A stretch of DNA of 54,426 bases from CAZEHJ01 sp964512485 (GCA_964512485.1 CAZEHJ010000016.1:1-54426); one strand, 5' to 3'; positions 45,767 to 53,401 are shown, numbered from the stretch's first letter. A program made the numbers and translations. The notes: generated from the letters alone by a model not told the origin.

Positions 45767-46696
45767 ATGAGCAAACAAAAATCAGCATTGGGTCGGGGAC
45801 TTGGAGCCCTCATTCCGGATGCATCTGAGGACACTCTCGAACCGCGCGGTGGTATCGAATCCACACGGCTCTACAATTTCGATGAGAGAATCCGCTCGGC
45901 GGGATCGATTTCAGAAATATCCATTGCGACAGTCTCTCCCAATCCTTACCAGCCCCGCGAGCACTTCGATGAAAATACCTTGCTCGAGCTGAGTAATTCG
46001 ATCAGAGAACTTGGCATCATTCAACCTATTACGGTACGCCGAAAAGGAACCGGGCGATACGAATTAATCTCGGGTGAACGGCGCCTGAAGGCGGCAAAAC
46101 AGGCCGGACTGAAAAACATTCCGGCGTATATCCGTGAAGCTGACACAGAGGCCATGCTGGAAATGGCGATCGTTGAAAACGTTCAACGAGAGCAATTGAA
46201 TCCAATCGAGGTTGCTCTGGGCTATCAACGATTGATCGATGAGTGTGATCTTACACAGGAGGAAGTAGCGACCAAGATCGGGAAGAACCGCTCGACGGTA
46301 GCAAACTTTTTGAGATTGCTCCGTTTGCCTCCTCTGATTCAGGCCGGACTTCGCGACGGAATTCTTACTTCTGGGCATGCCCGAGCTTTGTTGGCGCTCG
46401 AAGAAGAATCGCTTCAGAAAAAGGTCCTGGACGAAATCGTCAAAGACGGTTTGTCCGTCCGAGAGGTTGAAAAACGGGTCCGTCAGTTGTTGAAGCCGGT
46501 CAATAGGAAACCCGCAGCCTCATCGTCAGCTACTACGGTTGAAAGCCTCGAACTGGCTCACCTGTCCGAGCGACTTCAGCGATCCATTGGAACCAAGGTG
46601 CACATCAAACCATCCGCCTCCTCAAAAGGTGGCCGCATAGAGATCGAGTATTATTCGGATGATGATCTCGAACGCCTCATCGAATTTTTCGACTGA
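45767..46696 (+). CDS. parB: chromosome-partitioning protein ParB
   Basis: A 309-residue ParB. The CTPase/clamp motif GERR (103-106) and ENVQR (137-141) lie before the helix-turn-helix (about 162-183, IGKNRSTVANFLRLL). A short ParA-activating N-terminus (LGRGLGALIPD) and a C-terminal dimer domain are present. A full 16-bp parS site was looked for near the genes and not found. Confidence 0.95.
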   Translation: MSKQKSALGRGLGALIPDASEDTLEPRGGIESTRLYNFDERIRSAGSISEISIATVSPNPYQPREHFDENTLLELSNSIRELGIIQPITVRRKGTGRYELISGERRLKAAKQAGLKNIPAYIREADTEAMLEMAIVENVQREQLNPIEVALGYQRLIDECDLTQEEVATKIGKNRSTVANFLRLLRLPPLIQAGLRDGILTSGHARALLALEEESLQKKVLDEIVKDGLSVREVEKRVRQLLKPVNRKPAASSSATTVESLELAHLSERLQRSIGTKVHIKPSASSKGGRIEIEYYSDDDLERLIEFFD

Positions 46697-46707
46697 TTCA
46701 CACTTCG

Positions 46708-47349
46708 ATGATTTCCCCACGTCGGATTTCGAGCCGGGCATTGATAGTGACAGCAATATGCGTCGCCATCCCACTGCTCCAGCCATTGAGCGCTCAATCG
46801 GTCTCCGGCGATTCCGTTTTTGTGGCTTCGAGTGAACATTCTCCAAAGGGGGCGCTTCGAAGAAGCGCCTTCGTGCCCGGTTGGGGTCAGATCTACAACC
46901 GTCAGTACGTCAAACTTCCCTTCGTATACGGGGCCATCGGTGGTCTGCTTTATACCGCTCTGACGAAACACGACGAGTATATCCTGTACAGGAAGGCATT
47001 TCAGTACAAAGCTTTTCAGGAATTAGTCGAATCCGGCCAACTTTCTGAAAATCCAAAAATCGACTTTTTATCGTCGTATGAAGCGATAGAAGCCGAATTC
47101 GGCGCCGTTTCTTCGCGTCCTCTATCAAATCGCCGAAATAATTTGCGTCGCTCGCGTGACCTTTCTCTGATTGGCGTCGGCTTAGTCTATAGTCTGGCTA
47201 TGCTGGACGCTTATGTAAGCGCGCACTTACTAGATTTCGATGTCGGGGATAACCTGAGTTTTCAGGCGAATCCCCAGCCAGGCGGTTTCCGCCTGTCAGC
47301 TCGGATCCAGTTAGGATACCCGGAAGGACGCGGTCTATCTAGCAGATAG
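46708..47349 (+). CDS. DUF5683 membrane protein
   Basis: A 213-residue protein with a signal peptide (cleavage near LSAQ, residue 30) and the DUF5683 pattern RRSAFVPGWGQIYNRQYVK. Two hydrophobic helices follow. It is the third gene of the parAB operon in Bacteroidota, where it is usually found, starting 11 bases after parB. The last codons lie inside a hairpin. Confidence 0.85.
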   Translation: MISPRRISSRALIVTAICVAIPLLQPLSAQSVSGDSVFVASSEHSPKGALRRSAFVPGWGQIYNRQYVKLPFVYGAIGGLLYTALTKHDEYILYRKAFQYKAFQELVESGQLSENPKIDFLSSYEAIEAEFGAVSSRPLSNRRNNLRRSRDLSLIGVGLVYSLAMLDAYVSAHLLDFDVGDNLSFQANPQPGGFRLSARIQLGYPEGRGLSSR

Positions 47350-47354
47350 ACCGC
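47330..47354 (+). terminator. 10-bp perfect hairpin over the DUF5683 stop codon
   Basis: GCGGTCTATC and GATAGACCGC flank a 5-base loop and enclose the stop codon. No T-run follows, so it may act on mRNA stability or as a Rho-assisted terminator. It is too strong to be chance. Confidence 0.5.
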
Positions 47355-47516
47355 TAACAGTGGTTTATGGGAAGTGCACTCCCGCATCGGCGCCCCCGGT
47401 TGTGTCAGGTACGAGTGGAGAACTCTCGTAACAATGCACTACTCAGGTACGTGTTGGGCATTGTAACATCGGCGGCTTCTTCCACACCACATACTTAAAC
47501 GCTTTGCATTACGATT

Positions 47517-48845
47517 ATGATCGATTTCAAAGCCGTTGCTCAGAATACGGGGCTCCGCAAAATGTCTGACAGGTACAGCAAGCCGGCCGAATCTTCAACG
47601 ATCTCAGCCGCATCGGACCAACCCAGTCTTTTTGACAAGTGTGACCGATTCTTCGATCCCGAAGCAATCTACACCCAGGTCAAGGAGGCGGATCTGTATC
47701 CCTACTTCCGTCCGGTGGAAAAAAATGACGGTACACGCGCCATCATGCAAGGCCGTGAAATCATCATGGCCGGATCGAACAACTATCTCGGATTGCTTTC
47801 CGACCCTCGGGTAAAGAAAGCCGCCGAAGATGCTATCGAGCAGTACGGATCCGGATGCACCGGCTCCCGGTTCCTGAACGGTACCCTCGATCTGCACATC
47901 GCACTTGAAGAACAGCTTGCCGAGTTCATGGGTGCTGAAGCATGTGTCCTGTTTTCGACTGGATACATGACCAACCAGGGCGTTCTTCAGTCACTCGCCG
48001 GAAAAGGAGATATCATATTCTCCGACAAAGACAACCATGCGTGTATTGTAGCTGGCACCAAGGTGTCGCTTGCCGATACAGTGCGATTCCGGCACGATGA
48101 CATGGATCACCTTCGTAAGCTGCTGGAAAAAGCCTCGGAAGAATCGCCCGAAGCAGGCAAGTTCATTGTCTCCGATGGTGTCTTCTCAATGAGCGGCGCG
48201 ATCGCCAAAGTACCTGAGCTCGTTGAGCTGGCAGAAGAGTTCGGAGCGGCGTTAATGCTCGACGACGCCCACGCTGTTGGCGTCATCGGCCCGGGCGGTC
48301 GAGGCAGTGCAGCTCACTTCGGACTCTCGGATCACGTACACCTCACAACCGGCACATTCTCAAAGAGCTTTGCTTCATTGGGAGGGTTTGTGGTCGGCTC
48401 ACGAAACGTGATCGAGTACATCCGACACACAGCATCGGCGCACATTTTCAGTGCTTCCATGCCACCTTCTGCTGTGGCTACTGTCCTGACCTGTCTCGAA
48501 ATCCTACAGCAAGAGCCCGAGCGTCTGGAACGACTCTGGGAGATCTCAGACTACATGCGGGAAGGATTCAAAAAAGCTGGGTTCAATGTTCTGAAGAGCC
48601 AGGCTCCCATAATTCCCGTCGTTGCAAACAATATGCGTACCTGCCTGACCATGTGGCACGATTTGTTGGATGAGGGTGTTTTCGTTAATGCGGTCGTTCC
48701 CCCGGCTGTGCCGAAGGGGCAGTCCCTGCTGAGAACGTCTTACATGGCCACGCACACCAATGAAGATCTGGATTTCATTCTGGAAGCATTCTTCAAGATT
48801 GGTCGCAAGCATGGAGTAATTACTTCCAATGGAACTGCAGCGTAA
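47517..48845 (+). CDS. serine palmitoyltransferase-like PLP enzyme
   Basis: A 442-residue alpha-oxoamine synthase; an internal ATG 15 codons in (MSDRYSKPAESS) is an alternative start. The blocks YPYFRPVEKNDGT, SNNYLGLLSDPRV, GSGCTGSRFLNGT, DDAHAVGVIGPGGRG and TFSKSFASLGGFV (PLP lysine 283) match the bacterial serine palmitoyltransferases; glycine C-acetyltransferases and AONS have different blocks here (for example GKALGGA). It would join serine and palmitoyl-CoA to make 3-oxosphinganine, the first step of sphingolipid synthesis. A GNAT-like gene lies 41 bases downstream. Confidence 0.85.
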   Translation: MIDFKAVAQNTGLRKMSDRYSKPAESSTISAASDQPSLFDKCDRFFDPEAIYTQVKEADLYPYFRPVEKNDGTRAIMQGREIIMAGSNNYLGLLSDPRVKKAAEDAIEQYGSGCTGSRFLNGTLDLHIALEEQLAEFMGAEACVLFSTGYMTNQGVLQSLAGKGDIIFSDKDNHACIVAGTKVSLADTVRFRHDDMDHLRKLLEKASEESPEAGKFIVSDGVFSMSGAIAKVPELVELAEEFGAALMLDDAHAVGVIGPGGRGSAAHFGLSDHVHLTTGTFSKSFASLGGFVVGSRNVIEYIRHTASAHIFSASMPPSAVATVLTCLEILQQEPERLERLWEISDYMREGFKKAGFNVLKSQAPIIPVVANNMRTCLTMWHDLLDEGVFVNAVVPPAVPKGQSLLRTSYMATHTNEDLDFILEAFFKIGRKHGVITSNGTAA

Positions 48846-48886
48846 CTTCGTCCGGTAGTTCCAAGCTCCCTTCGACCACACAAGAA

Positions 48887-50020
48887 ATGGCCACTTCTGA
48901 GGTGACCCCCGTCAAGTCCAGACGGGACCGCAAAGCCTTTATACAGTTCCCCTTTGACCTGTATGCCGACACCGATGTGTGGGTACCCCCGCTACGCCTC
49001 GATACGTCGACGCTGATAAACCCGCGCAAGAATGCGTTCTTCGAGCACGGAGATATGCAGCTCTTTCTTGCTCGTGATGGCAAGGGTAATGTCGTTGGGC
49101 GGATTGCCGCGATCAAAAACGGCATGCACCTCAAGAAATATGATGACGGCGTAGGGTTCTTTGGGTTTTTCGAGTCGATTGAGGATGGTGAGGTATCTGC
49201 TGCATTGTTTGAAGCTGCTGCTTCCTGGTTGCGCGACCAGGGCTTGAGCAGCATGCGTGGACCAACCAATCCGTCTATGAACGACGTTGCCGGCCTTCTG
49301 GTGGGAGGCTTCGACAAACAACCAGCCATCCTCATGCCCTACAACCATGGGTATTTTGAGGGCCTTCTGAAAGGTTGGGGATTTGAGAGGGTGATGACGA
49401 TGTGGGCCTACTACACAAATTCGAAGCTCATCAAATCGGAAAAGCTGCGGCGTGGAACAGAGCTTCTGCTGAGACGATATCCCGGACTTGAAGTCCGGCG
49501 CATGGACAAATCCAGGTTCGAAGATGAGGCTCGGATCATCCTCGACATCTACAACGATGCCTGGTCAGAAAACTGGGGACATGTTGCCATGACTGAAGGC
49601 GAGTTCGCTCAGCTGGCAAAAGAACTAAAACAAATTGTAGATGAACGACTGGTCGTGATTATCGAAGATAATGGTGCACCCATTGCATTTGCTGTCACGC
49701 TACCCGACCTGAATCACGCCTTGAAAATGCTGCGTTCCGGGCGATTACTTCCTTTCGGCATCTTCAAACTTCTCTTCCTTGCAAAGTCGGGCGTCATCCG
49801 AGAAGTTCGGATGCCACTGATGGGCGTTAAAAAATCACACCAGGGCAAAGGACTCGACGCAATCCTCGTTTATAGCACCATCCAAAATTCTGCGGAACTG
49901 GGTGTGCTTGGTTGTGAAATGAGTTGGGTACTGGACAATAATCTCGTCCTGCGCAACTCTCTCGAAACCATGGGTGGCGTCAAAGACAAGGAATACGCCA
50001 TGTTCGAGGCACAGATCTGA
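48887..50020 (+). CDS. GNAT-like acyltransferase beside the palmitoyltransferase
   Basis: A 377-residue protein that starts with RRDRKAFIQFPFDLYADTDV and has two GNAT folds: WVPPLRLD...NPRKNAFFEHGD, then VGRIAAIKN. The family is widespread and often annotated as N-acetyltransferase. A bacterial ceramide synthase from Caulobacter was reported as a GNAT-type protein, as I recall; whether this is a homologue was not tested. With the preceding palmitoyltransferase it may N-acylate a sphingoid base, but this is inference. Confidence 0.65.
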   Translation: MATSEVTPVKSRRDRKAFIQFPFDLYADTDVWVPPLRLDTSTLINPRKNAFFEHGDMQLFLARDGKGNVVGRIAAIKNGMHLKKYDDGVGFFGFFESIEDGEVSAALFEAAASWLRDQGLSSMRGPTNPSMNDVAGLLVGGFDKQPAILMPYNHGYFEGLLKGWGFERVMTMWAYYTNSKLIKSEKLRRGTELLLRRYPGLEVRRMDKSRFEDEARIILDIYNDAWSENWGHVAMTEGEFAQLAKELKQIVDERLVVIIEDNGAPIAFAVTLPDLNHALKMLRSGRLLPFGIFKLLFLAKSGVIREVRMPLMGVKKSHQGKGLDAILVYSTIQNSAELGVLGCEMSWVLDNNLVLRNSLETMGGVKDKEYAMFEAQI

Positions 50021-50021
50021 C

Positions 50022-50765
50022 ATGATCAACGCCGACAGCATCCGCTTTGTCTACTTTGATCTGGACGATACGATTTTGGATCATTCCCACGCAGAACTAC
50101 AGGCGCTTAGGGACCTGGCTTCGGACGAAAAGTATCCGTTCTACAATCATTCTTTCGAGACGATTCATTCGCACTACCGGGAAATAAATCCTGTCGTGTG
50201 GAAAAAATATTCTGCCGGCGAATTCACCAAACAGCAGGCGAAAGTCGGCCGCTTTTCTCAGCTCTTGAATCGCTTGGGGTTGGACGGAAGTGATGCGGGT
50301 ACAACCGATCACGGCGCAAGTAAGAATCGTGTCGATGAAGCGTTGGCTGATGACTATCTGCGGCGATACGCCAATCATTGGAAGGCCATAGAAGGCGCCG
50401 AAGACGCGTTTCATCGCGTAGCATCTGATTACCAGGTAGGCATCCTCACCAATGGTTTTTCTGAGATCCAGCAAGCCAAACTGAGGCAATTCCCCAATCT
50501 GGCGTCCGCGTCAGAGGCTGTGATAATCAGTGAGGAAGTGGGATATCTGAAACCCGACAAGAGACTGTTCGAGCACGCTGCAGCCGTCGTTGGCGTGGCA
50601 CCTGAAAATATCCTTTACGTGGGAGACTCCCTTCACTCAGACGTTGGTGGTGGTCTGAATGCGGGCTGGAAAGTCGCCTGGTACTCAGACAAACATCATG
50701 ACCACGATGAGGTGTTCAGCTTCACCGACTGGTCAAGGCTCCTAAAGGAACTCGGCCTGAGCTGA
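50022..50765 (+). CDS. HAD-family phosphatase (YjjG-like)
   Basis: The ATG just after the previous stop gives MINADSIRFVYFDLDDT (247 residues). DLDDT (13-17) holds the nucleophile Asp13, TNGFSE is motif II, KPDKRLF motif III and GDSLHSDVGG motif IV. A cap domain lies between motifs I and II. It resembles YjjG-type nucleotide monophosphatases. The gene ends 40 bases before the terminator shared with the opposing RNA. Confidence 0.85.
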   Translation: MINADSIRFVYFDLDDTILDHSHAELQALRDLASDEKYPFYNHSFETIHSHYREINPVVWKKYSAGEFTKQQAKVGRFSQLLNRLGLDGSDAGTTDHGASKNRVDEALADDYLRRYANHWKAIEGAEDAFHRVASDYQVGILTNGFSEIQQAKLRQFPNLASASEAVIISEEVGYLKPDKRLFEHAAAVVGVAPENILYVGDSLHSDVGGGLNAGWKVAWYSDKHHDHDEVFSFTDWSRLLKELGLS

Positions 50766-50804
50766 GCCATCGGGACTCGAGCAGCTGATCCGGGAATTGC
50801 AACC

Positions 50805-50837
50805 AAAAAAAAAGCCATCCAAATAAATGGACAGCTT
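50805..50837 (-). terminator. strong intrinsic terminator of the large RNA
   Basis: On the minus strand GCTGTCCA and TGGATGGC form an 8-bp stem with two G-U pairs (extended to 10 bp by A-U pairs into the tract) around a 6-base loop, followed by nine T. On the plus strand the same stem is followed by TTCTTTT, so it may also end the HAD-gene transcript. Confidence 0.85.
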
Positions 50838-51575
50838 CTTTTCTGCTCCAAGACGGTGAACCTCCCCTGATTAGGGTCTTTCGCCGAAGCGACTTCTCCT
50901 CACCAGATAGTGGGAGGTTCGAGTCTCCGTGGATTCCGAAAACCAGGACGAACCGGATTCTCGGTAACACCTGCCTCCGTTGCCGGTGGCTTGTGTCGTC
51001 TCCATCGTATGGGCACACGATAAAGACGGTACTCCCGCAGGCGTTTTCAGTCTTCGATTCCAGCTTCGTCTTGCGATTCCGCTTTTCTCGCTGACCGGCT
51101 CCACACTCCTTGCCTTTCCACCTCCGAAGAGGCTTCCGTGCATCTCTGTGTGTTGCGGTTGCCAACTGGTTTTGGACGGGCGTGTTAACGGCCGAAGCCG
51201 TTCACCTTCCCATTCCATCCTGGATGGCGGTGCTCCCGCTTAGCTCAACTCACGCCGGGACGTTTGTTCAGCTTTGTGGTCGCTTCCCTTGCCTGTCCTG
51301 TTTTCCACCGGCCGAAGCCGATCTCCTTCAGTACAAACATCTTGTCCTGATCCGGGGATCACTTGCCGTCAGATCTTTCTCTTTCAAGTCCAACCTTCGA
51401 ACATCCTCCCGTCTCGTTTCAAGCTCATCACCCACTCCAACAATTTTCTCCGAAGAGTCCGTTGTCTTCATCGTCGGTGCGAAGGATACCTGTTTTCCCA
51501 CCTTTGCAGATGGGCGGGCTTACCTCATGCAGCCTAGAGACTCAGTCGCGTCAAGGAACGGTGCCGTCAGGCACT
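50805..51575 (-). ncRNA. large structured non-coding RNA, about 770 nt
   Basis: No credible protein gene lies on either strand; open frames here lack family resemblance and ribosome sites. A consensus promoter precedes the 5' end and a U9 terminator ends it. Reading the minus strand: a 5' hairpin GTGCC-TGAC-GGCAC; five hairpins capped by UUCG (plus coordinates 51448-51457, 51307-51322, 51182-51205, 51120-51133, 50881-50892), the strongest with AACGGC/GCCGUU extended by GUG/CAC; a 14-bp hairpin (50997-51028); TGATC-CCCG-GATCA; UCCCG/CGGGA (51234-51260); a CCG-GCAA-CGG hairpin; and CCCU-AAUC-AGGG. GAGUCUC (51537-51543) can pair perfectly with GAGACUC (50921-50927), closing most of the molecule, and GGUGAAC (51200-51206) with GUUCACC (50855-50861). 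Joining strands are rich in A and G, as in large folded RNAs. I did not recognise tmRNA, RNase P, group I or group II intron cores. It may be a giant RNA class such as GOLLD, ROOL or OLE, or a new one. Confidence 0.8.
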
Positions 51576-51581
51576 GGGACT

Positions 51582-51610
51582 ATTATATGCCGACTTCTCA
51601 CCTGAGTCAA
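51582..51610 (-). promoter_or_regulatory. near-consensus sigma70 promoter of the large RNA
   Basis: TTGACT (51605-51610) and TATAAT (51582-51587) are separated by exactly 17 bases. The -10 is perfect and the -35 differs at one base. It is the clearest promoter in the window and points straight into the structured RNA, with transcription expected to start near 51575, one base before the first hairpin. Confidence 0.85.
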
Positions 51611-51649
51611 TATCGAGACGGGTAGTTTCCATCCACAAGAAATTCACAT

Positions 51650-51675
51650 CGTTATGCACGTCTATGTGCATAACG
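51650..51675. promoter_or_regulatory. 10-bp perfect inverted repeat upstream of the RNA promoter
   Basis: CGTTATGCAC and GTGCATAACG flank GTCTAT. It lies about 40 bases upstream of the -35 box. It could bind a dimeric regulator. Related GTGCAATAACGGC copies occur further left in the same gap. Confidence 0.5.
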
Positions 51676-51692
51676 GTAACTCCACAACGCGC

Positions 51693-51724
51693 AAAAAGCC
51701 CGGCCAACGAAGACCGAGCTTTTT
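51693..51724. terminator. bidirectional terminator between rhomboid and RNA promoter
   Basis: AAAAAGC and GCTTTTT form a 7-bp stem with an inner CGG/CCG helix. T-runs follow on both strands. It would end transcripts from the rhomboid side (minus) and shield the RNA promoter. Confidence 0.6.
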
Positions 51725-51825
51725 GGTGCCCATAGTCACTACGCGACTGAGCGTCCTCATCGAGGACACATTCTCAGGCGGCATGAGTGTCCCAAAGATA
51801 CAACGATCGAGGGCACTCTGCAAGT

Positions 51826-51912
51826 GTGCAATAACGGCAGTTATCCACGAGTCTCTTTTATCCAAGTGTCTAATGACTCTAGAAAGACCATATTCGCACG
51901 TGCAATAACGGC
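51826..51912. repeat. two GTGCAATAACGGC direct repeats
   Basis: The 13-base motif occurs at 51826-51838 and 51900-51912; the second copy runs into the rhomboid stop codon. A one-base-shorter form (GTGCATAACGG) is the right arm of the inverted repeat at 51650-51675. The remaining bases of the gap (51725-51911) contain no gene; one TTATCCACG, one base from a DnaA box, follows the first copy. Confidence 0.5.
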
Positions 51913-52529
51913 TACCAACCCATCTGGTTAAAAAATATTGATAGCGAAGAAGGCTCCAGAATAATCGTAAGCAGCAGTCCTCCAAGGGCTCCGCCCAGAT
52001 GTGCTTCATGAGCAATTCCACCCAAGCGTCCTTTGTCCTTCTTCATCATGGCATAGGTCGAAAAGACAATAAATGCCAGGGACAAAAACCACGCAGGGAA
52101 TCCAATGGGGATCGGAAAGATGCTGATTCTACCCAGGGGAGAAAATAAAACGTAGCCCATGACGACGCCTGCAATAGCTCCGGACGCTCCAACTGCGGAA
52201 TACGATGGAGAATTTCTGTGCTTCAGGAGCGTCACGCCGTGGGCTGACAGCTCCGATCCGAAATAGATGACGAGAAACAGCACCGATCCCAGCCTGGCTT
52301 CTATCCAGGGTCCAAATGAAAACAGGGCAATCATGTTCAGAAACAGATGGCCAAGCCCTCCGTGAACAAATCCCCCCGTTATCAAGCGATACCACTCTCC
52401 GTCATTCAAAACTCGATGGGGACGAAAGGACAGTTTGTTGACCAACTGCGTATCGAAATAAAGGGCATATCCGCTCACCATCACGTTGATGAGAAGAATA
52501 AACAGCGTAAAGGGAGCGTCGTAAAACAA
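51912..52529 (-). CDS. rhomboid-family intramembrane serine protease
   Basis: A 205-residue protein with about six transmembrane helices. GASGA carries the catalytic Ser116; the His of HEAHLGG (His177) is its partner; the HxxxN of helix 2 is His61 to Asn65. It cleaves transmembrane substrates within the inner membrane. It is on the same strand as the sigma-factor gene 106 bases upstream. Its last bases lie in the GTGCAATAACGGC repeat. Confidence 0.9.
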   Translation of the reverse strand: MFYDAPFTLFILLINVMVSGYALYFDTQLVNKLSFRPHRVLNDGEWYRLITGGFVHGGLGHLFLNMIALFSFGPWIEARLGSVLFLVIYFGSELSAHGVTLLKHRNSPSYSAVGASGAIAGVVMGYVLFSPLGRISIFPIPIGFPAWFLSLAFIVFSTYAMMKKDKGRLGGIAHEAHLGGALGGLLLTIILEPSSLSIFFNQMGW

Positions 52530-52635
52530 AGCGTCACACGGTATGTGTTCGTGTCAGTAAGACGCCTGTGTACGTTGTGCTTCGTCGCATGATTCGATTA
52601 CGATCTCGATCGCGCGCCATTCACGGGAAGAAACC

Positions 52636-53295
52636 CTAGTTGAATTCCGGGAACGCCCTGCGTCGTTCTTTTTCTTCAAACAGGATTCGGGTCGATTTAC
52701 AGAAACGGGCGAACCGCATTCGCATTGCCGCTTCGGTCATCCCGGTAAATGGTTCAAGATCACGATAGGTCATCGACGTATCCCCCAACCTAAGCGCGAG
52801 AATGACCCGCGTATTTTCGTCCGAACCCAATACTCGCTCGTTGGAAAACGAGAGCCTTCTTCGTTGAAGATCGTTGTACCTCTCCCATTCTGGAGAGTGT
52901 TGCTCATTTGACTCCAGAAAATCCAAATCCTCAATGCCAGCTTCGATGTGAAAGGACTCACGCGACCGACGCCGTCGCTTTCTCTTCAAGTGGCGCATCA
53001 GGTTGTTTCTGAACATGCGCCGCGTGTAGTGCTCCAAACATCGAATCCGCAGCCATGACTTTTGAAACTCCAGAAACGACTCGCCGGTGAGGTCCTGTGC
53101 TTCCTCAAGACTCAAGATGCGCTCCACCGATACTTTCCGAATGAAATAGGACTGTCCGTTTTCATACACATATCTGAACACTTTACGGCGGGCGTCCTCG
53201 CAGCCTGCGATAGCTTGTTGAAGAAGTTGATCTGGCGATGCTGGCCTATTCAGGGGCTGAGAATCTCTGTCTGGAAGAATTGGGATCTTGCTCAT
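52636..53295 (-). CDS. ECF-type RNA polymerase sigma factor
   Basis: A 219-residue protein. Region 2 is at about 60-100 (EAQDLTGESFLEFQ, then MFRNNLMRHLKRKRRR) and region 4, with a helix-turn-helix, at about 165-205 (MTYRDLEPFTGMTEAAMRMRFAR). The two are joined by a longer, acidic linker than usual. No anti-sigma gene is adjacent. It may control the nearby stress genes, which is inference. Confidence 0.75.
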   Translation of the reverse strand: MSKIPILPDRDSQPLNRPASPDQLLQQAIAGCEDARRKVFRYVYENGQSYFIRKVSVERILSLEEAQDLTGESFLEFQKSWLRIRCLEHYTRRMFRNNLMRHLKRKRRRRSRESFHIEAGIEDLDFLESNEQHSPEWERYNDLQRRRLSFSNERVLGSDENTRVILALRLGDTSMTYRDLEPFTGMTEAAMRMRFARFCKSTRILFEEKERRRAFPEFN

Positions 53296-53360
53296 GGTTG
53301 CTCCAGGATTTTGGTGGGTATAAGATTCAGACCCACGACTCGAAGCGACATAACCTGAAT

Positions 53361-53401
53361 GGCTCTTACAAGACTAAAAAGAGGAGCCTTGTAGGGTTTT
53401 T
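53361..53401 (+). promoter_or_regulatory. attenuator-like leader before the universal stress gene
   Basis: CTTACAAG (53365-53372) and CTTGTAGG (53388-53395) form an 8-bp stem followed by GTTTTT, a terminator on the plus strand. GGCTC (53361-53365) and GAGCC (53384-53388) form a second stem that shares bases with both arms, so only one can exist at a time. This looks like an antiterminator/terminator pair 60 bases before the start codon. Confidence 0.45.

Noticed and set aside
50905..50945. A tRNA or tmRNA T-arm (GGTTCGAGTC) on the plus strand
   Set aside because: The flanking stem does not pair as a five-base T-stem, no acceptor or CCA end follows, and the minus strand gives a better reading as a local hairpin of the large RNA.
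50805..51575. Group II or group I intron, or a retron
   Set aside because: No domain V sequence, no group I core, no reverse transcriptase or maturase gene, and promoter and terminator show a free-standing transcript.
50722..51625. Protein-coding frames of 60-170 codons on both strands
   Set aside because: They lie over the hairpins, have no family likeness, are rich in Arg, Ser and Trp as expected of translated structured RNA, and lack ribosome sites.
51650..51912. Integron attC site
   Set aside because: The GTTATGC/GCATAAC halves are in the opposite order to attC, too close together, and no integrase or cassettes are present.
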